From Cryptomeria japonica (taxonomy: Eukaryota; Streptophyta; Pinopsida; Cupressales; Cupressaceae): a stretch of DNA of 64,000 bases. The translations under genes and the position numbers were made by a program. The DNA lies in assembly GCF_030272615.1 (NCBI RefSeq), contig NC_081412.1:691992083-692056082 (forward strand), given 5' to 3'. Position 1 is the stretch's first letter; every line of letters starts with the position of its first letter. Below are positions 1 through 11,800 of this stretch, piece by piece. The notes beneath the pieces are model-generated. The model did no database searches. It had not been told where the DNA came from and worked only from the letters and a program-made list of their open reading frames with translations.

Positions 1-313
1 TCCCCATGGCGAACTTTGTATCTCTACTAAGAACCGTATGTGTGTGGGCTACTACCAGAGGTCCGACCTCCCGCCCCAACAACTAGAAGGATTTGGGCCT
101 CTAAAACAAAATGGTGCTAGTAAGGGCATCCGCTCGTGTGGCCATACATGCGGCACTTTTAGCTCTGTAAATACAGAAGGCTCCCAGCCGGTAGGGGTTA
201 CGCCCTACAACTGATCAAATAAATTTGATCAAATGGGTTTATGGGGAGACATAGTGTCGGTATGAACTAATCAGCACACGTTATTCATAGTTTTCACCAT
301 GAATACATTTGAT

Positions 314-465
314 TATAGTTGTTCGGATGAGGTGGGTTTTCCTTGCTACCACTTGGGTCGTTCTCTTCTCACTAGTAGTCCTAATGACCTATAGTTGTTC
401 GGATGAGGTGGGTTTTCCTTGCTACCACTTGGGTCGTTCTCTTCTCACTAGTAGTCCTAATGACC
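314..465. repeat. 76-bp perfect tandem duplication
   Basis: The unit starting tatagttgttcggatgaggt occurs at 314-389 and again at 390-465 with no difference that I can see. Identity this high suggests a recent slippage or unequal exchange inside the E5 leader. Confidence 0.95.
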
Positions 466-885
466 ACACGGGAAGACAGGCCCTCTAAAGATTAAACAAA
501 AAGAGCCTATTGCTCAAGACACAAAAGACAATGATTCAATTTTAGTGCACCAATGGAAGTGTTTGCTAGTCTATGAAAACAAGGCACACAATAAAAATCC
601 AAAAACCCTTGCCAAGGACTTGCAACAAAAGGTTGTTAGTAGTTTGGGTTGTTTGAAATAATCACCCCTTCCTGCAAACACACAAGTTAGGTAAATTTTT
701 TAAAACCTAAAAGACTTTGTGAAATTAGGTTCTTCAACCAAACGATTTAGCTTCCAAGGCAAGCTGCACCACTTTTGTTAGCTAGATCTGAAAATGTTAG
801 CTCAAAATAAACCAGATCTGAAACCCTAAATGCAAAATCCGAAAACTGAATCAATAAAATTTCAAAATTTTGAAACAGGCAATAC

Positions 886-1100
886 ACAGATGCGATTACC
901 CCCGACGCAGATGCGACTCTACGACACAAACGCGGTTCTGCAAGGCACAGATGTGAGTAAAAACCACAGACGCTCTTTCCAAACACAGACACGGGTAAAA
1001 ATGGCACAGACGCGCTTCTATAACACAGACGCGCCTCCCTGGAACTTGCAAAATGAAATATTGCCAAAACACAGACGCGGATCAAGTTGTCTCAGATGCG
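886..1100. repeat. Degenerate cacagacgcg repeat tract
   Basis: The short motif cacagacgcg and variants (cacagatgcg, cacagacacg, cacagatgtg) recur about ten times at irregular spacing of roughly 15-35 bases. On the minus strand, the direction of E5, it reads cgcgtctgtg. The tract is CpG-rich compared with its AT-rich surroundings. Its function is unknown. Confidence 0.75.
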
Positions 1101-1230
1101 CCTGAAAATCAAAAATGCGATCTGAAAGTGCGCAGATGTGAAAATACCAAAAATGCTGCCGAAAATGTCCGATCTGCAACTTCAAAAACATAAGATCTGC
1201 AACAAGGAGGTTAAATGCAAAGGGACAAGA

Positions 1231-1249
1231 GTCCCACCGGGCGTGCCAA
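1231..1249 (-). other. Primer-binding site of E5
   Basis: On the minus strand the sequence directly after the LTR reads TTGGCACGCCCGGTGGGAC. It sits two bases from the CA end of the LTR, the usual place for a tRNA primer-binding site, and has the TTGGC...GGGAC look of plant gypsy elements. I could not assign the tRNA. Confidence 0.65.
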
Positions 1250-1251
1250 AA

Positions 1252-2028
1252 TGTATATGGTGAAAATGGATAACAATAACAACAAGATTGAAAGGCTAAA
1301 TGAATTCAACCACCAAACCCTAGCCTAACAATCAACAAAGATCCACCATAACATATGAAGATTACCTAAGACAATGCAGATCACATGAAACCACAAAGAT
1401 TATACCATCACATGTCCAATAGGGTTTTGATCTCCATTCTTCCTATCTCCATTGATCTTGCTTGATATATTTGCTCTCAGATTTTATATGCACAAGAGCT
1501 CAACAAAGAACGGAATGTGGTTGCAAGTAGGATCGTAGTGTAGTCAATTGATCAAGTCATTAGCTCATTTGCTCATTAGGGTTTGATAATGAAGGAAGCA
1601 TCTCCTTATATAGAAGACACTATATGAAATGGAGGGATAAGATTGAGAGGTGTAAAAGGAGGTCGGCTATGATTAGAGGGTAGGTAAAAGAAATAATAAA
1701 ATAATGAAAGGGGTAGGTAGTGTATGAATTAAGAGATGAATGACATGTGTCATAGGTAGAAAAGGCTAATGAATTAATTAAATAAATAAAGATTTATTTA
1801 ATTAATAGAAGAAGTGGGATAATTAAATAAATAAAAATATTTATTTAATTTAGGAAAAGGATAATTTAAATAAATAAATGTATTTATTTAAATGAGAAAT
1901 AAGGCTAGAAGAGGATAAATGAATTAATTAAATAAATAAGGATTTATTTAATTAATAGAAGAATTAAGCTTAGATAATTAAATAAATAATATTTATTTAA
2001 TTAGACTGGACAATTTTGGGTGTCTACA
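1252..2028 (-). repeat. E5 5' LTR (777 bp)
   Basis: On the minus strand it begins TGTAGACACC and ends CCATATACA, so it has TG...CA ends and is followed by a primer-binding site. The 5' part (1780-2020) is built from AT-rich near-palindromes such as taaataaata with ttaattaa. A TATA-like box lies at 1605-1612. The flank at 2029 matches X2 near 52280, which fixes the outer edge. The partner LTR is outside the window. Confidence 0.75.
1605..1612 (-). promoter_or_regulatory. TATA box of E5 LTR
   Basis: The minus strand reads TATATAAG inside the E5 LTR, the expected place for the U3/R promoter. It supports the minus orientation of E5. Confidence 0.55.
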
Positions 2029-2172
2029 ACTACATCATCATAACTAAACAAATCTAGCTTCTTCTTCCCTTTTGTTACCTCAACACACAATCATAGACAA
2101 CAAAGGTTGTGTTAGTAGTGATAACACCAGGAAAGTTTGACATCAATGAAAAGACAACTCAATTTTCCAACA
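2029..2172 (-). repeat. X1 terminal LTR fragment (LTR-c1)
   Basis: This matches the first 144 bases or so (minus orientation) of the 1530-bp LTR at 50896-52425. It starts TGTTGGAAAATTGAG on the minus strand, directly after a polypurine tract at 2173-2187 (GACAAAAGGAGAGAT). The rest was displaced by insertion of E5. Confidence 0.75.
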
Positions 2173-2598
2173 ATCTCTCCTTTTGTCATTGATGGCAACA
2201 CTTGTACCACCAACCATCAATAAACTCTTTCTAGACATCCTCACTATATCAAATCTATACTTTAGATTGTGCATCTTCACTTGCTTGGTCTTCTCATCTC
2301 CTTCATAAATGTTGCTCAACTTATACCAAATTTTCTTTGCACTATTGCATTCATTGATCTCAAAAAAATTTGAGTCACTCATACTGATAACGAGTATATT
2401 GCTTGCCTTGGCATTATTTTCACGATTTTTGATCTCATCCAGAGTAGTAGGACCACCATTCAAAGTAATATAGCTAGATTTGATAATGTCCCATATTCTA
2501 AGCGACAAAAAATTCAAATAATATTTCATTTGTGACTTCTAAGAAAAATTATTTGTGCCATCAAACTTTGATGCCTTGAAATCAATCTCTTGTTCCAT
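2143..2598 (-). pseudogene. X1 truncated copia gag
   Basis: This encodes the N-terminal part of a Ty1/copia Gag (the UBN2/DUF4219 type common in plants), the structural protein of the virus-like particle. The natural start is probably the ATG at 2598. A TAG stop at 2539-2541 follows the motif FDGTNN, after which the frame stays open to 2143. Visible Gag features include RIWDII, NAKASNIL, IWYKLSNIYEGDEKT and LKYRF. At about residue 110 the reading jumps into the short tail that precedes the polypurine tract (LLMVGGTSVAINDK), so zinc knuckle, protease and pol are deleted. X2 carries the same stop and the same fusion, so both changes predate duplication of the locus. Confidence 0.8.
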
Positions 2599-2640
2599 CC
2601 CAAACCTTCCTCAAGTAGGTAAGCTTTGCTAAGAGGAACC

Positions 2641-2659
2641 TCACTCTAAGACCAATAGT
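2641..2659 (-). other. X1 primer-binding site (degenerate)
   Basis: The minus strand reads ACTATTGGTCTTAGAG just after the LTR. It is a mutated form of the initiator-Met primer site TGGTATCAGAGC used by plant copia elements. The X2 equivalent (52895-52912) is closer to consensus. Confidence 0.7.
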
Positions 2660-3278
2660 TGAACACACCACTAGACTAAGAGGGGGGGTGAAATTATTCA
2701 ATGCAAATCTACACATACCACACTAAGATCCATACCAACATTATAATTCAACCTCCAATGCATATCTAGACGAAAAGAGTATGATTCGAGTAAGATACAT
2801 TAATTGAGTTGGCCAAAGACCAAGAATTGAACATAGACCAACATATCTTCACTTTTTGATCAAAATAACACTAGAAATATGAACTGGAACATTGCATGAG
2901 CTATTTGAACACGTCCTGCAAGCTGCAACACTTGAACCAACATAGTAGAGAAATGCAAAACATTCCTCAGACCAGTCTTGATAGACAACCTTGCTATCAA
3001 CAAATTTCCACAACTAACTCCATCATCTGAGCAATTGAGGACCTAAAAACATGATAGTGTAGCACCCGCTAGATAACATAATGACATCTAAACGTTCATT
3101 TCCATATCATAAACTACATCCACATAATTGAACAAATCCAACTTCTTTTTCACTTTTGTTACCTCAACACACAATCACAGACAAAATAGACTATATCATC
3201 AATGACAACACTAGGCAAGTTTGATATCAGCACCAAACAAGTTTGACATTAATGACAATGCAACTCAAGTTTCCAACA
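2660..3278 (-). repeat. X1 short LTR (LTR-b1, 619 bp)
   Basis: On the minus strand it begins TGTTGGAAACTTGAG and ends GTGTGTTCA, with a polypurine tract on one side and a primer-binding site on the other. Its counterpart in X2 (52913-53531) is also 619 bp. Compared with the 1530-bp LTR-c2 it lacks an internal block of about 910 bp. Confidence 0.85.
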
Positions 3279-3828
3279 ATCTCTCTCTTTTTCACTGGTG
3301 GCAACACTTGTACCACCAACTAGCAATAAACTCTCTCTAGTTGTATCTTTCCTACATTTTGACATCAAGGACAAAGGGTGTAATATTGAAAATAATGACT
3401 CTTCATTGTAATAGTAACTCTCTCTCTCTCTCTCCTCCCTTCTGGGTATAACTCTAATGAGTGTCACACTTCCCCTGACAAGGATATCTTTCTTTTGTAA
3501 CCATTTTCTTACAACCAAGAAACCACAATCTCCATTGTTCCTCCTAAGAGTAGTCATTTCATAAATCCATGAGACAAAAGATAAACTTGGAATCTGCCCA
3601 TGGAAAGATGCATGACCCATATGCATCTAGTTTGAAGGAGGGGCAATAATCCTTAATTATTCATAGAGATAGTCAAAGGTATCCTTCGCCAGTGCCTTGG
3701 TAAATATGTTTACAATTTAATCCTTTGTAGGCACATATTCTAATTTGACTTCCTTCTCTACATCCTTCTCTCTTAAGAAATGATACCATATAGAAATGTG
3801 TTTAGTCCATGATTGCATTAATAGATTA
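3279..3828 (-). pseudogene. X1 pol C-terminus and 3' tail (part 2)
   Basis: On the minus strand this continues the X1 RNase H region from 29817 across the E1 insertion. 3828 down to about 3640 encodes the end of a copia RNase H, with the familiar TKHISIWYHFLRE and NIFTKALAKDTF signatures and in-frame stops. Below that lies a long 3' tail (ORF remnant 3249-3626) ending in a purine-rich run before the LTR. A (CT)n run is at 3419-3434. X2 carries the intact arrangement at 53532-54477. Confidence 0.8.
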
Positions 3829-4238
3829 TGTTGGTGTAAATAAATATTCATTATGGATATTATTACACTTTACTTAAGTTAACTTAGGATAATGCATCTC
3901 TTCGTAGTTTAGATTTGACACACTTAGGGAAGTGTGCACATAGGGATATAGCTTGTAGGAGAAATTCCACCTTTTGTGGTCTTATTTTGCTATTACACTC
4001 CACATTCAATGGGTCATCCACCTCTTGTGGAATATTATATTATTTCTCCTACCTACCCTTGTTTCTCATTGAGCCACATGTCATGATTGTATGCCCATAC
4101 ATCCATATGGCCTTTCCTATATAAGAAGACCTATATTCATTATATTGGTTAATCTAGTTGATCATTTGTATATTGATGAGAATACAGTTTGTTCTTGTCA
4201 TTCTTTTGTCTCTCTTTTATACTTTTCATTGTGCCCTT
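3829..4238 (+). repeat. E1 5' LTR, first part
   Basis: This is the first 410 bp of the E1 5' LTR. It matches 29369-29790 closely, apart from a 22-bp insertion in the 3' LTR. A TATATAAG box is at 4118-4125. The last about 20 bp of this LTR are at 17054-17073, on the far side of E2. Confidence 0.92.
4118..4125 (+). promoter_or_regulatory. TATA box of E1 5' LTR
   Basis: TATATAAG, conserved in the 3' LTR at 29676-29683, at a position suited to drive E1 transcription. E2 separates it from the body of E1. Confidence 0.6.
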
Positions 4239-4628
4239 TGTTAGGGTTTCAAGCAGATCTGAAGCAAATATGAACTAACAATTATATGCAGATTTAAATA
4301 CAAAAGATAAAGAAATAAAACAGGACACAGATAACACAGAGATTTAACGTGGTTCACCCAGAATGGGCTACGTCCACCATACACAGCCATCCAATCTTTC
4401 TTATTATCCAGCAAAAAAAAAGTACATCAACCTTACAATGCCTTAAGCATCCCAGCCGCTTATAACATGCATTTTTAGGGCAACAAACAAAGTCGGCCTT
4501 TTTTAGGGTTTTATTACAATGTCGGTTTTCATCAACAAAAAAATGGCTGAGTGTATAGTACTTTTTTGATCAGTCGCCACATTTCAACAATCTCCCACTT
4601 GGAGACTGATCAGACTCCACACCGAACA
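4239..4628 (-). repeat. E2 3' LTR (390 bp)
   Basis: This matches 16556-17048 apart from about 14 substitutions and a 103-bp GC-rich block present only in the other copy. It carries gatttaacgtggttcaccc, a form of a motif widespread in plant copia LTRs. Confidence 0.92.
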
Positions 4629-4643
4629 ATCTCCCACTTGGAG
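4629..4643 (-). other. E2 polypurine tract
   Basis: The minus strand reads CTCCAAGTGGGAGAT immediately before the LTR start, the expected site for priming plus-strand DNA synthesis. Confidence 0.75.
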
Positions 4644-4725
4644 ACTGATACTGCACGACACCACTGTACATGCAACATCCACTGGATAAAACACTAGGAC
4701 TTGACTAGTATAAATTTCACAATTA

Positions 4726-5542
4726 TCAATCAAGAAGACCAACAGAAACTGATGAAGAAATCAGCTTCTCCTGTGGAACTGCCTTTGTGAACATATCGGC
4801 AAGATTCTCACTTGTGTGAATCTTCTCAAGCCATAACTGACCCTCCTCCAAAATAGTCTGGATGAAGTGGTACCTGAGCTGAATGTGCTTTGTCCTTGAA
4901 TGAAAAGTAGAGTTCTTCGCAAGATGAATGGCACTCTGGCTATCAGTATACAATGGGCTATCCTCTTGTGTCTGACCCAATTCCTTCAGAAAACATTGCA
5001 ACCAAATCATCTCTTTGCTGGCTTCTGTAGCAGCAACATACTCAGCTTCAGTGGTTGAAAGTGCAACAACCTTTTGCACCCTAGAAATCCAATTGACTGC
5101 AGTTCCCCCTATAGTAAAAACATACCCTGTAGTACTCCTCTGTGAATCAATATCACCCGCCAGATCAGAGTCAACAAATCCACTTAGAGCAGCATTAGAT
5201 CCTTTGAAACATAATGCCTTCGTAGTAGTTCCTTTCAAATATCGAAGAATCCATTTCACAGCATTCCAATGTTCCATACCCGGATTACTCATAAACCTGC
5301 TCACAACTCCCACTGCATGTGCAATATCTAGCCTTGTGCATACCATTGGATACATCAGACTGCCAACAGCTGATGAATACGGGACGTTAGACATTTTATT
5401 AACCTCTTCTTGTGCCTTTGGACACATCTCCTTAGTCAATTTGAAATGACTAGCCAAAGGTGTACTAACTGCTTTTGCATCCTGCATGTTAAATCTTTTC
5501 AACACCTTCTTTATATACTCACTTTGGGACAAATGCAAGGTT
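4726..5542 (-). pseudogene. E2 pol C-terminal part: end of RT and RNase H
   Basis: A 270-codon open frame encodes the last third of a Ty1/copia polyprotein. It starts just past the E3 junction with a connector (SQSEYIKKVL, then STPLASHFKL), followed by RNase H. RNase H landmarks are GFVDSDLAGD, STTEAEYVAA, YTDSQSAIHLAKN and the terminal SRTKHIQLRYHFI and LADMFTKAV. These contain the conserved acidic residues of the domain, so this part looks intact. It was translated as a continuation of the reverse transcriptase that now lies beyond 13754, so it no longer has its own start. The overall pattern is close to the Tnt1 group; that placement is recognition, not a search result. Confidence 0.9.
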
Positions 5543-5547
5543 CTATT

Positions 5548-7182
5548 TGTGTGGGGGAAAAAGCGAGACTAGGTTAACATGCCCTAATCCTACCTTTTGA
5601 CACACACTTGTGGAATATGAAAGAGCCTAGATGTATCACACAATTGGCTACTTCTTCTTGTGGAAGAGAGAGCCATGGGCTACCTATTAGGATTTCTATT
5701 CCTTTGTTGTAATTGAAAGATGAAATGATGCAAGTTCAATCCCTAACCCCAAAGTGCAAGTATGAACTAATAACAAGATTACAGAATTGAACTTAAATGA
5801 TGGAAAGCTGTAAACACAAGGACAAGACAAGAATGTAAATGTGTACCTAGTGTTAAAATATGAATGAAAATGTTCGGGACGGGGGCGCGGGTGCCACTGT
5901 CTTGATTCTGCCCCTGAAACTGCTCCAGAAACTATTGTTTTGGACTCTGGAAAAAGCTGTCAAAAATGTTGAAAATGTTGTTTGTCAGGAGGACCAGGGC
6001 ACCCAGCGCCCCTGTCCCAGGGACCAGGGCGCCCCACGCCCCTGTCCTGGTCTTTTTCTCTGCAATTTGGTGTGAAGTTCGGTCTCCGTCTGCTTCTTCC
6101 GGCTCTGTAACTTGCGGCATCGTCCGAATTCCGAAACCTGCACTTATATCTGAAAAGGTGTGGGCGGCTATATAGGGTTTTGCCTTAGTCAAACCCCCAC
6201 TTCGGTGATTTCCACCTCCACGAATAGCCAAGTTGTATTGTAAAATTTATTGTGTGTGCAGACCTAGTGTGTGTGCAAGTTCCTTAAATGCAAGAAAGCA
6301 AACTAGAGCAACCTAGAAAGTAAACCCTAATTGCTTGTAAATGATAATGTAAATTCTCTAAATCAAGATGCAAAGTGATCTAAAGCATGAATAAAGGATA
6401 TAATGAAGCTTATGCAAAGACATGAAAACAACATGAAATCATACCCAACCCTTAAGGGAGGAGTACAAGCCAATCTTCAGTCAGTAATCTCCTATTGTTC
6501 TTCAATGTCTCCCAAGCCCTAAATGAATGAAATTGATGAATTCTTGATGGATGGATGTTGAATGTTATTGAAGTCTTCAAAGATCTGCTCTTTCACTGCA
6601 TAGAAGTTCCTCGAAAGCCAAAATTTGGATCCTTTCAAATGAAGAAAGAGAGCTCTTATGTATGAAACCCTAGGTCGTAATTTCAAGTTTTGGCCGACCT
6701 AGAGATTGAATATCCCGCCAATTTCTTAGGGTTAAGCTTTATTTTATGATTGGGTCGTGCTCCTAAAATTTCAGGAAAAATGTCCGGGACCATGTGCACT
6801 CTGGGCACCATGGTCCCGACAACTTTTCACCAAATTTTTAGGGCCATCGGATATGATGATTTTAGAGAGAATCTCGAAGTTATCGCTGATTTCGAGATGT
6901 TTTGACCCCCGAAATCAAGCCCCCAAGTTCAAAACAGGACCTAATTAGGGTTTTTGATTAAATGATGTATTGGAAGAATAAAATGAAAGGGGCACACTTT
7001 AATGAAAGGGCCCAACTTTATGATGTGGGAGATGATGAAATAGAACCCTAGACCTAATTAATTTGACTAATTAAGTGCTAAAGGGGAAATGCAATGCAAA
7101 ATGCAAAATGTGCCAATTCGGGTGCTAAACTAGGTGTAAAATTGTACCACCCTAGCAAGTGCATACAATTTACGATGCTACA
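5548..7182 (-). repeat. E3 3' LTR (1635 bp)
   Basis: On the plus strand it starts tgtgtggggg and ends gatgctaca. It is colinear with 12114-13748 with no net length change. It holds a CpG-rich stretch (5875-6130) and a minus-strand CTATATAG box at 6168-6175. Small ORFs inside it occur in both LTRs and are not credible genes. Confidence 0.94.
6168..6175 (-). promoter_or_regulatory. TATA-like box in E3 LTR
   Basis: CTATATAG lies between the CpG-rich block and the LTR edge, and it is also present in the other LTR near 12734. Its role as the E3 promoter is inferred from position only. Confidence 0.4.
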
Positions 7183-8874
7183 TTTAGCCCCCACTTTAGC
7201 GGTCATATGAACACTACGTGCATATGCAAGCTAAAGTACAGAAAAGTAAACATTATTTGAAAAAGGATATATCCATAAGTTTGTCGAATGAAGCCCCCAG
7301 CGGTATCTGTAGTACACAGTTAGGAACCACAACCTACAAAACCACATGTTAGATCACAAAATCACCTAATGCTTACTAAGGAAGGTGATGAAAATTAGAG
7401 GGTAGCTATATGCCCCCCCCTATTTCGGCTTGCTAATTTTAGTGAGTTGAAACAGGGTATCATGTTTACCACTTCGAATTGTTAAAGAAAATTGATGACA
7501 AATGCTCACAAGAAGATTTGATATGAGATCAAAAACTAATGGAGAATCATTTGGTAAGAAAGAGGACTAAATCTCAATTCCAACACAACAAAGAGTGTGA
7601 GGATTTGAGAGTTCTCTAACACAAGATGGAGGATGTAAATGGAAACAAAATGCAAAGAGAAGAAAAGAAAGGAAAAAAGCATGAATACACACATTGGTGA
7701 TCCATGAGAAGAATAGTGAGAGAGAAAACATGGACTTCTCGCCCCTAGATCTTGTCTAGGTGATCCATGGGAAAAAGGACATGGAAAACTAGCCCCTAGA
7801 GTCTGTCTAGGTGATCCATGTAAGGGAGGAGAGTGAGAAAGTCTAGCCTTATGCCGCTAGTTCCACTCAACCTCATGCATGTGTGTGTAAGGGAGGTTAG
7901 AAGCACCTCATAGGAGTCTATGCCCAAGTATGCTACAACCTGTATATGTATAGTACAAAAGCGTGACATCTCGCTCTAAGAGTCTATGCTCTGGTTCCGA
8001 GAATAATCACCTTGCGTAAAAGAAAAATGGAGACATCTCGCTCTAAGAGTCTGTGCTCTGGTTCTGAGAATGACCCATTGCTCAAAAAGTGTAATGTTTA
8101 TGTCATAAGCAAAGTAGAGCAAGGATACCTACCTTCATCACAAAAGAAGATACCCCAAAAATGCAACAATGTCATAGATCCAAGAAAGAGAGTTTTGCAC
8201 TCTTTAAGCAAGGATAAGATAGTTGAAGAGGGATATCTTGTAGTATGTGTAAAGGAGATCCTTAGAGGAGAAGAGATCTTTGTACAAAAGACACCTATCC
8301 CCGAGAGGAATTGTCTTAGACAAATATAACATCTTCTAGAATAAGACAAAGAAGAGAATAAGAATGCAATAATTCCTTCTTTTGCGAGGTGAAAGTGATT
8401 CTTAATGAAGGATGACGCTCTTTTTAACCCAATTAGGAGAGTGAATTTGCTATGGATGTATTTTACCAAGTGCAAAAGAGGTCGTAGTCAAGGACTTACA
8501 CCTCTTGTAAGAGAGAACCCTTGAACAAACAACAACAAATGCGTACAAGGCATAACATCAAGTAATAAAGTCCACACCATCCACAAAATAGGAAAAAGTG
8601 GATCCTTAGATAAAAATAAGGAAAGATCATTGCCTCCCAAGGATAAGGACAATGAGAAGGACTTACACAATCTTCTAGGGAGAGATTTGGACATAAGCAA
8701 AAGAAGAGATGTATGAAATCACTCTTGTCCCCATAGGAACAAGAAAATTAGGCTATTATGTTGCTTCAAAAAATATGATTGCACTTGAAATTGTACCATC
8801 ATGATTGACAATGAGCCCCCAGTAAATGAGCTACCAATGTCACATAATGATGAGCAACATAATAGCCATTAATG
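7183..8874 (-). other. E3 3' noncoding region with polypurine tract
   Basis: This 1.7-kb stretch lies between the E3 ORF and its 3' LTR. The polypurine tract is at 7183-7196 (minus AAGTGGGGGCTAAA). It contains two sets of local repeats: a module containing gtctaggtgatccatg at about 7755-7820, and gacatctcgctctaagagtc at 7966-8075. No reverse transcriptase or integrase motif is visible in any frame; the ORFs of about 70-125 codons here do not resemble proteins I know. Confidence 0.75.
7966..8075. repeat. Direct repeat of about 45 bp in E3 noncoding region
   Basis: The segment gacatctcgctctaagagtc with a following ctctggttcc(t)gagaat occurs at about 7966-8004 and again at about 8032-8070, with two or three differences. 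Confidence 0.8.
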
Positions 8875-11800
8875 TTATTTAAAGACATGATGGACTAAAT
8901 GAGGTATTTGAATATGACATGTTAAATGCTCAACTATAAGTGAGATCAAGAACATGTATAAAATGATAAAGATTGAAGAAGAAAAGTCACATGAAATCTT
9001 AGAAGAGGGATGAGTGTAATTTATTAGAGCCTTATCCCTAGAGGAAAGGACTTTATGATGAATAGGAGATAAAGATTCATAAGTGGATTTAGAAATTTGA
9101 GGGGATTCATAAAGAGATTTGTTCATCACCAAGATTTCCTTATGAGGGGAATGAGAGTTGATAGAAGTAGAAGATGATTTAGTTGAAGTGAGATCATCAT
9201 CACTACTAAATATAGCATTCACACTGAGAGATGGTCTTTTAGATGCTTTGGTACGTTTGTAGGGATTATAGCTGAGTCCAAAGGCATAATTGTGAAAATT
9301 AGTCTCTAGAGGAACTTTTATCCCTTGTTCATGAGCGCCACAACCATTTCCATGATACCCATGCTTAGTAAAAATGTGAAAACCACGACCATAACGATCA
9401 GCCATTTCAGGAAGAGAAGGTGGTTTTTCATAAGACAAAGAATCAAACTCTTCATAATTAGAGGTGTGAGGAGAAGAAGTTTGAGAAGCGGCCACAAAAT
9501 TATTGCTCATAGGTTCAGGTAAGATTGATTGATTTTTAGTGTCTTCCTTCTTTTTAACTTTAAACTCTCTAGGAGGAACCCTACACTCACCTACAAAGGT
9601 GGGATTAAAGTCAAGAGATCCCCAATCGTCTTCTACGAGAACCTTCTTAGGATCAAAAGCCTTTTTATGCGTATATTCAAGTCGAGAAGGATCTTCTTCA
9701 GGAGCCTCAAACTCATCCAAAGAATTTTGATTATCAGAGGGTAAGGATTCATCCATAGGTATCTTGTTCAAAGAGTCATTACTAGAAGAGGAAGGCTTAG
9801 ATGTTTGCAAACAAGCTTGAAAATTAGTATCACCTATCAAGGTATATGTCTTATTGTTATAAATGAATTTAACTTGTCTATGCAATGTAGAGGGGACAAC
9901 TTGCATACTGTGAATCCAAGGCCTCCCTAATAACAAGTTGTATGTTAGATTTCCTGACATAACATGGATAGGAGTAAGCAAAGTAACAGGTCCCACTATG
10001 ACGGGTAAGGTGATAATACCTAATGAAGACTTAGCCACATTATCAAAGCCTCGAATGGGACGAGAGTCAGGCTCAATAAGGGATGTATCCACATTCATCT
10101 TATGCAATAGATTAATGCTACACACATTAAGGCCAGAGCCATTATCTACCAATGTTCGTCTTATAGCAGTGTCATTTATGATAACCACAATCATCAAGGG
10201 ATCATATTGTTGATGAATTTCACTAGTAGGCAACTCATCTTGAGTAAACACAATTTGAGTTTTAGGATTCATCACAGAGTTCACCAAAGACACTATATTA
10301 CTAGATGTATTAGGTGGAGGAACATTCAAATCTTTCAAGGCATCTTGTAACATTCCATGATGAGCGGAAGAAGTTTGGATCAAATCCCAAAGGGATATCT
10401 TAGCAGGGGTAGCTTTAAGTTGTTCTATGAGATCATATTCCTTACCAAGAACTTGTGAAATCTGTGGAGCTTGCGGAAGAATAGGTTGGGAAGGAGGAAG
10501 TGAAGTTGGGATAACTGGAGGAGGATTAGGTTGCCTATTGTTTCTAGTATTATAAGTATGGGCAACCACATGATAACTCTCTATAGTCAATTGCTTAGCA
10601 TACTCATAAGGGCTCTTAGAGGAATAACCTCCTTGCACAGTAATAACAGGTTTCTTAGGAGTGCAAAAAGAATCATTAGCATAACCACCTTGAACCACTA
10701 AGATAGGCTTATTTAAAGGTTGAGAATTTTGAGAAGGACAAGCACCTTGGACAGTGAAGAGAGGTTTGTTAGGTGTCTCATTCACATGTATCAAATTGAT
10801 TGAGGATGGTTTAGAGGAATGAACAAAAGTGTTGGAAGAATTATTGATAGTCTTCTCTTGCACTAAAATCTTATCACGGATCAAATCAATTTTAGGAGAG
10901 AGACAAGGGATAGGCATTGATGTTCTAGCAGGAAGAGTAATACTAGGAAAGGTCATATCATCCTCTATCAAAGGATCTACATGGGGAATAAACTCTCTAG
11001 GAGAAGGATCAACATTACTCTCTAAAGTCTCACTTTTGAGAGGGAGATCTTTGAAAGAGATGTTAACCATCTTGCTTTGAACTAGGGTTTCCTTATGAGT
11101 AGAACCAAGTTGAGGAGAGGGAGATGCTTTATTTTTAGAGGGAGAATAATTGAGATTCAAGGAAGGAGAGAAACTATCAAGGGAGTTTCCAATCTTGATT
11201 TCATCCCCTTTGGCTAGGGGTAAAGAATAATCTATACCTTCTTCTAATGGTTCATCCCAAATAGTGAGGTTGTTGAAAGGAATGTTAGAAGTGTTGTCAA
11301 TTTCAGGAGAGGAGATAACATTGTTTATTAATTCTGCATCCTTAGGAGGGAGAGCATCAATAGATGTGTTAAACTCATCCTCTTTCCTCAAAATATGTTC
11401 AATAGGGGAGAGAGAATTAAGGAAATTGCTTATTATTTCATCTTCTTTCTCTAAGGGATGCTTATGGGTAAGACCAACTTTAGGAAAAGGGTAAGCATTT
11501 ACCATTAATTCATCATCTCTAGTAGGAATTTTGTTGGAAAAGGAAAGGCCATCACTAGGAAATGTAGGGATAATGTCATCTTCTTGCACAAAAGGATCCT
11601 CATGAAGGGAGTGTTTTTTAGGAGACACAAAGGCATCAAGGGCATCATTCAACAAAGCATGATCATATCTATTAAAAGGTTTATCTTTTGATTCAAAAGG
11701 AGATATCTCTTCAAAGAGGGGATCATTGAAAACAACCATGTTACTAGATTTAGTGGAAGAGCTAATAGGAATGTACCCTTGAGAGGAATCATTCGACTTA

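Larger units (their letters stand above)
1..1251 (-). mobile_element. E5 gypsy-type element, 5' leader (runs off left edge)
   Basis: Read on the minus strand, this is the untranslated leader that follows the primer-binding site of E5. It has no credible coding region: the two short ORFs near 750-1105 overlap on opposite strands and lie on a repetitive tract. It contains a 76-bp tandem duplication and a degenerate run built on cacagacgcg. The gag and pol genes, if present, would lie to the left of the window. Assignment to the gypsy group is an inference from the primer-binding-site style and the long AT-rich LTR, not from a protein. Confidence 0.6.

Noticed and set aside
747-1105. Two overlapping ORFs of 112 and 91 codons on opposite strands
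   Set aside because: Both translate the cacagacgcg repeat tract of the E5 leader. Low complexity, with no domain.
5015-5449. 144-codon plus-strand ORF
   Set aside because: It is the antisense of the E2 RNase H, which has clear conserved motifs on the minus strand.
5860-6231. Short ORFs on both strands in a CpG-rich part of the E3 LTR (also 12345-12797)
   Set aside because: They recur in both LTRs because the LTRs are copies. Overlapping on both strands, they reflect base composition rather than a gene.
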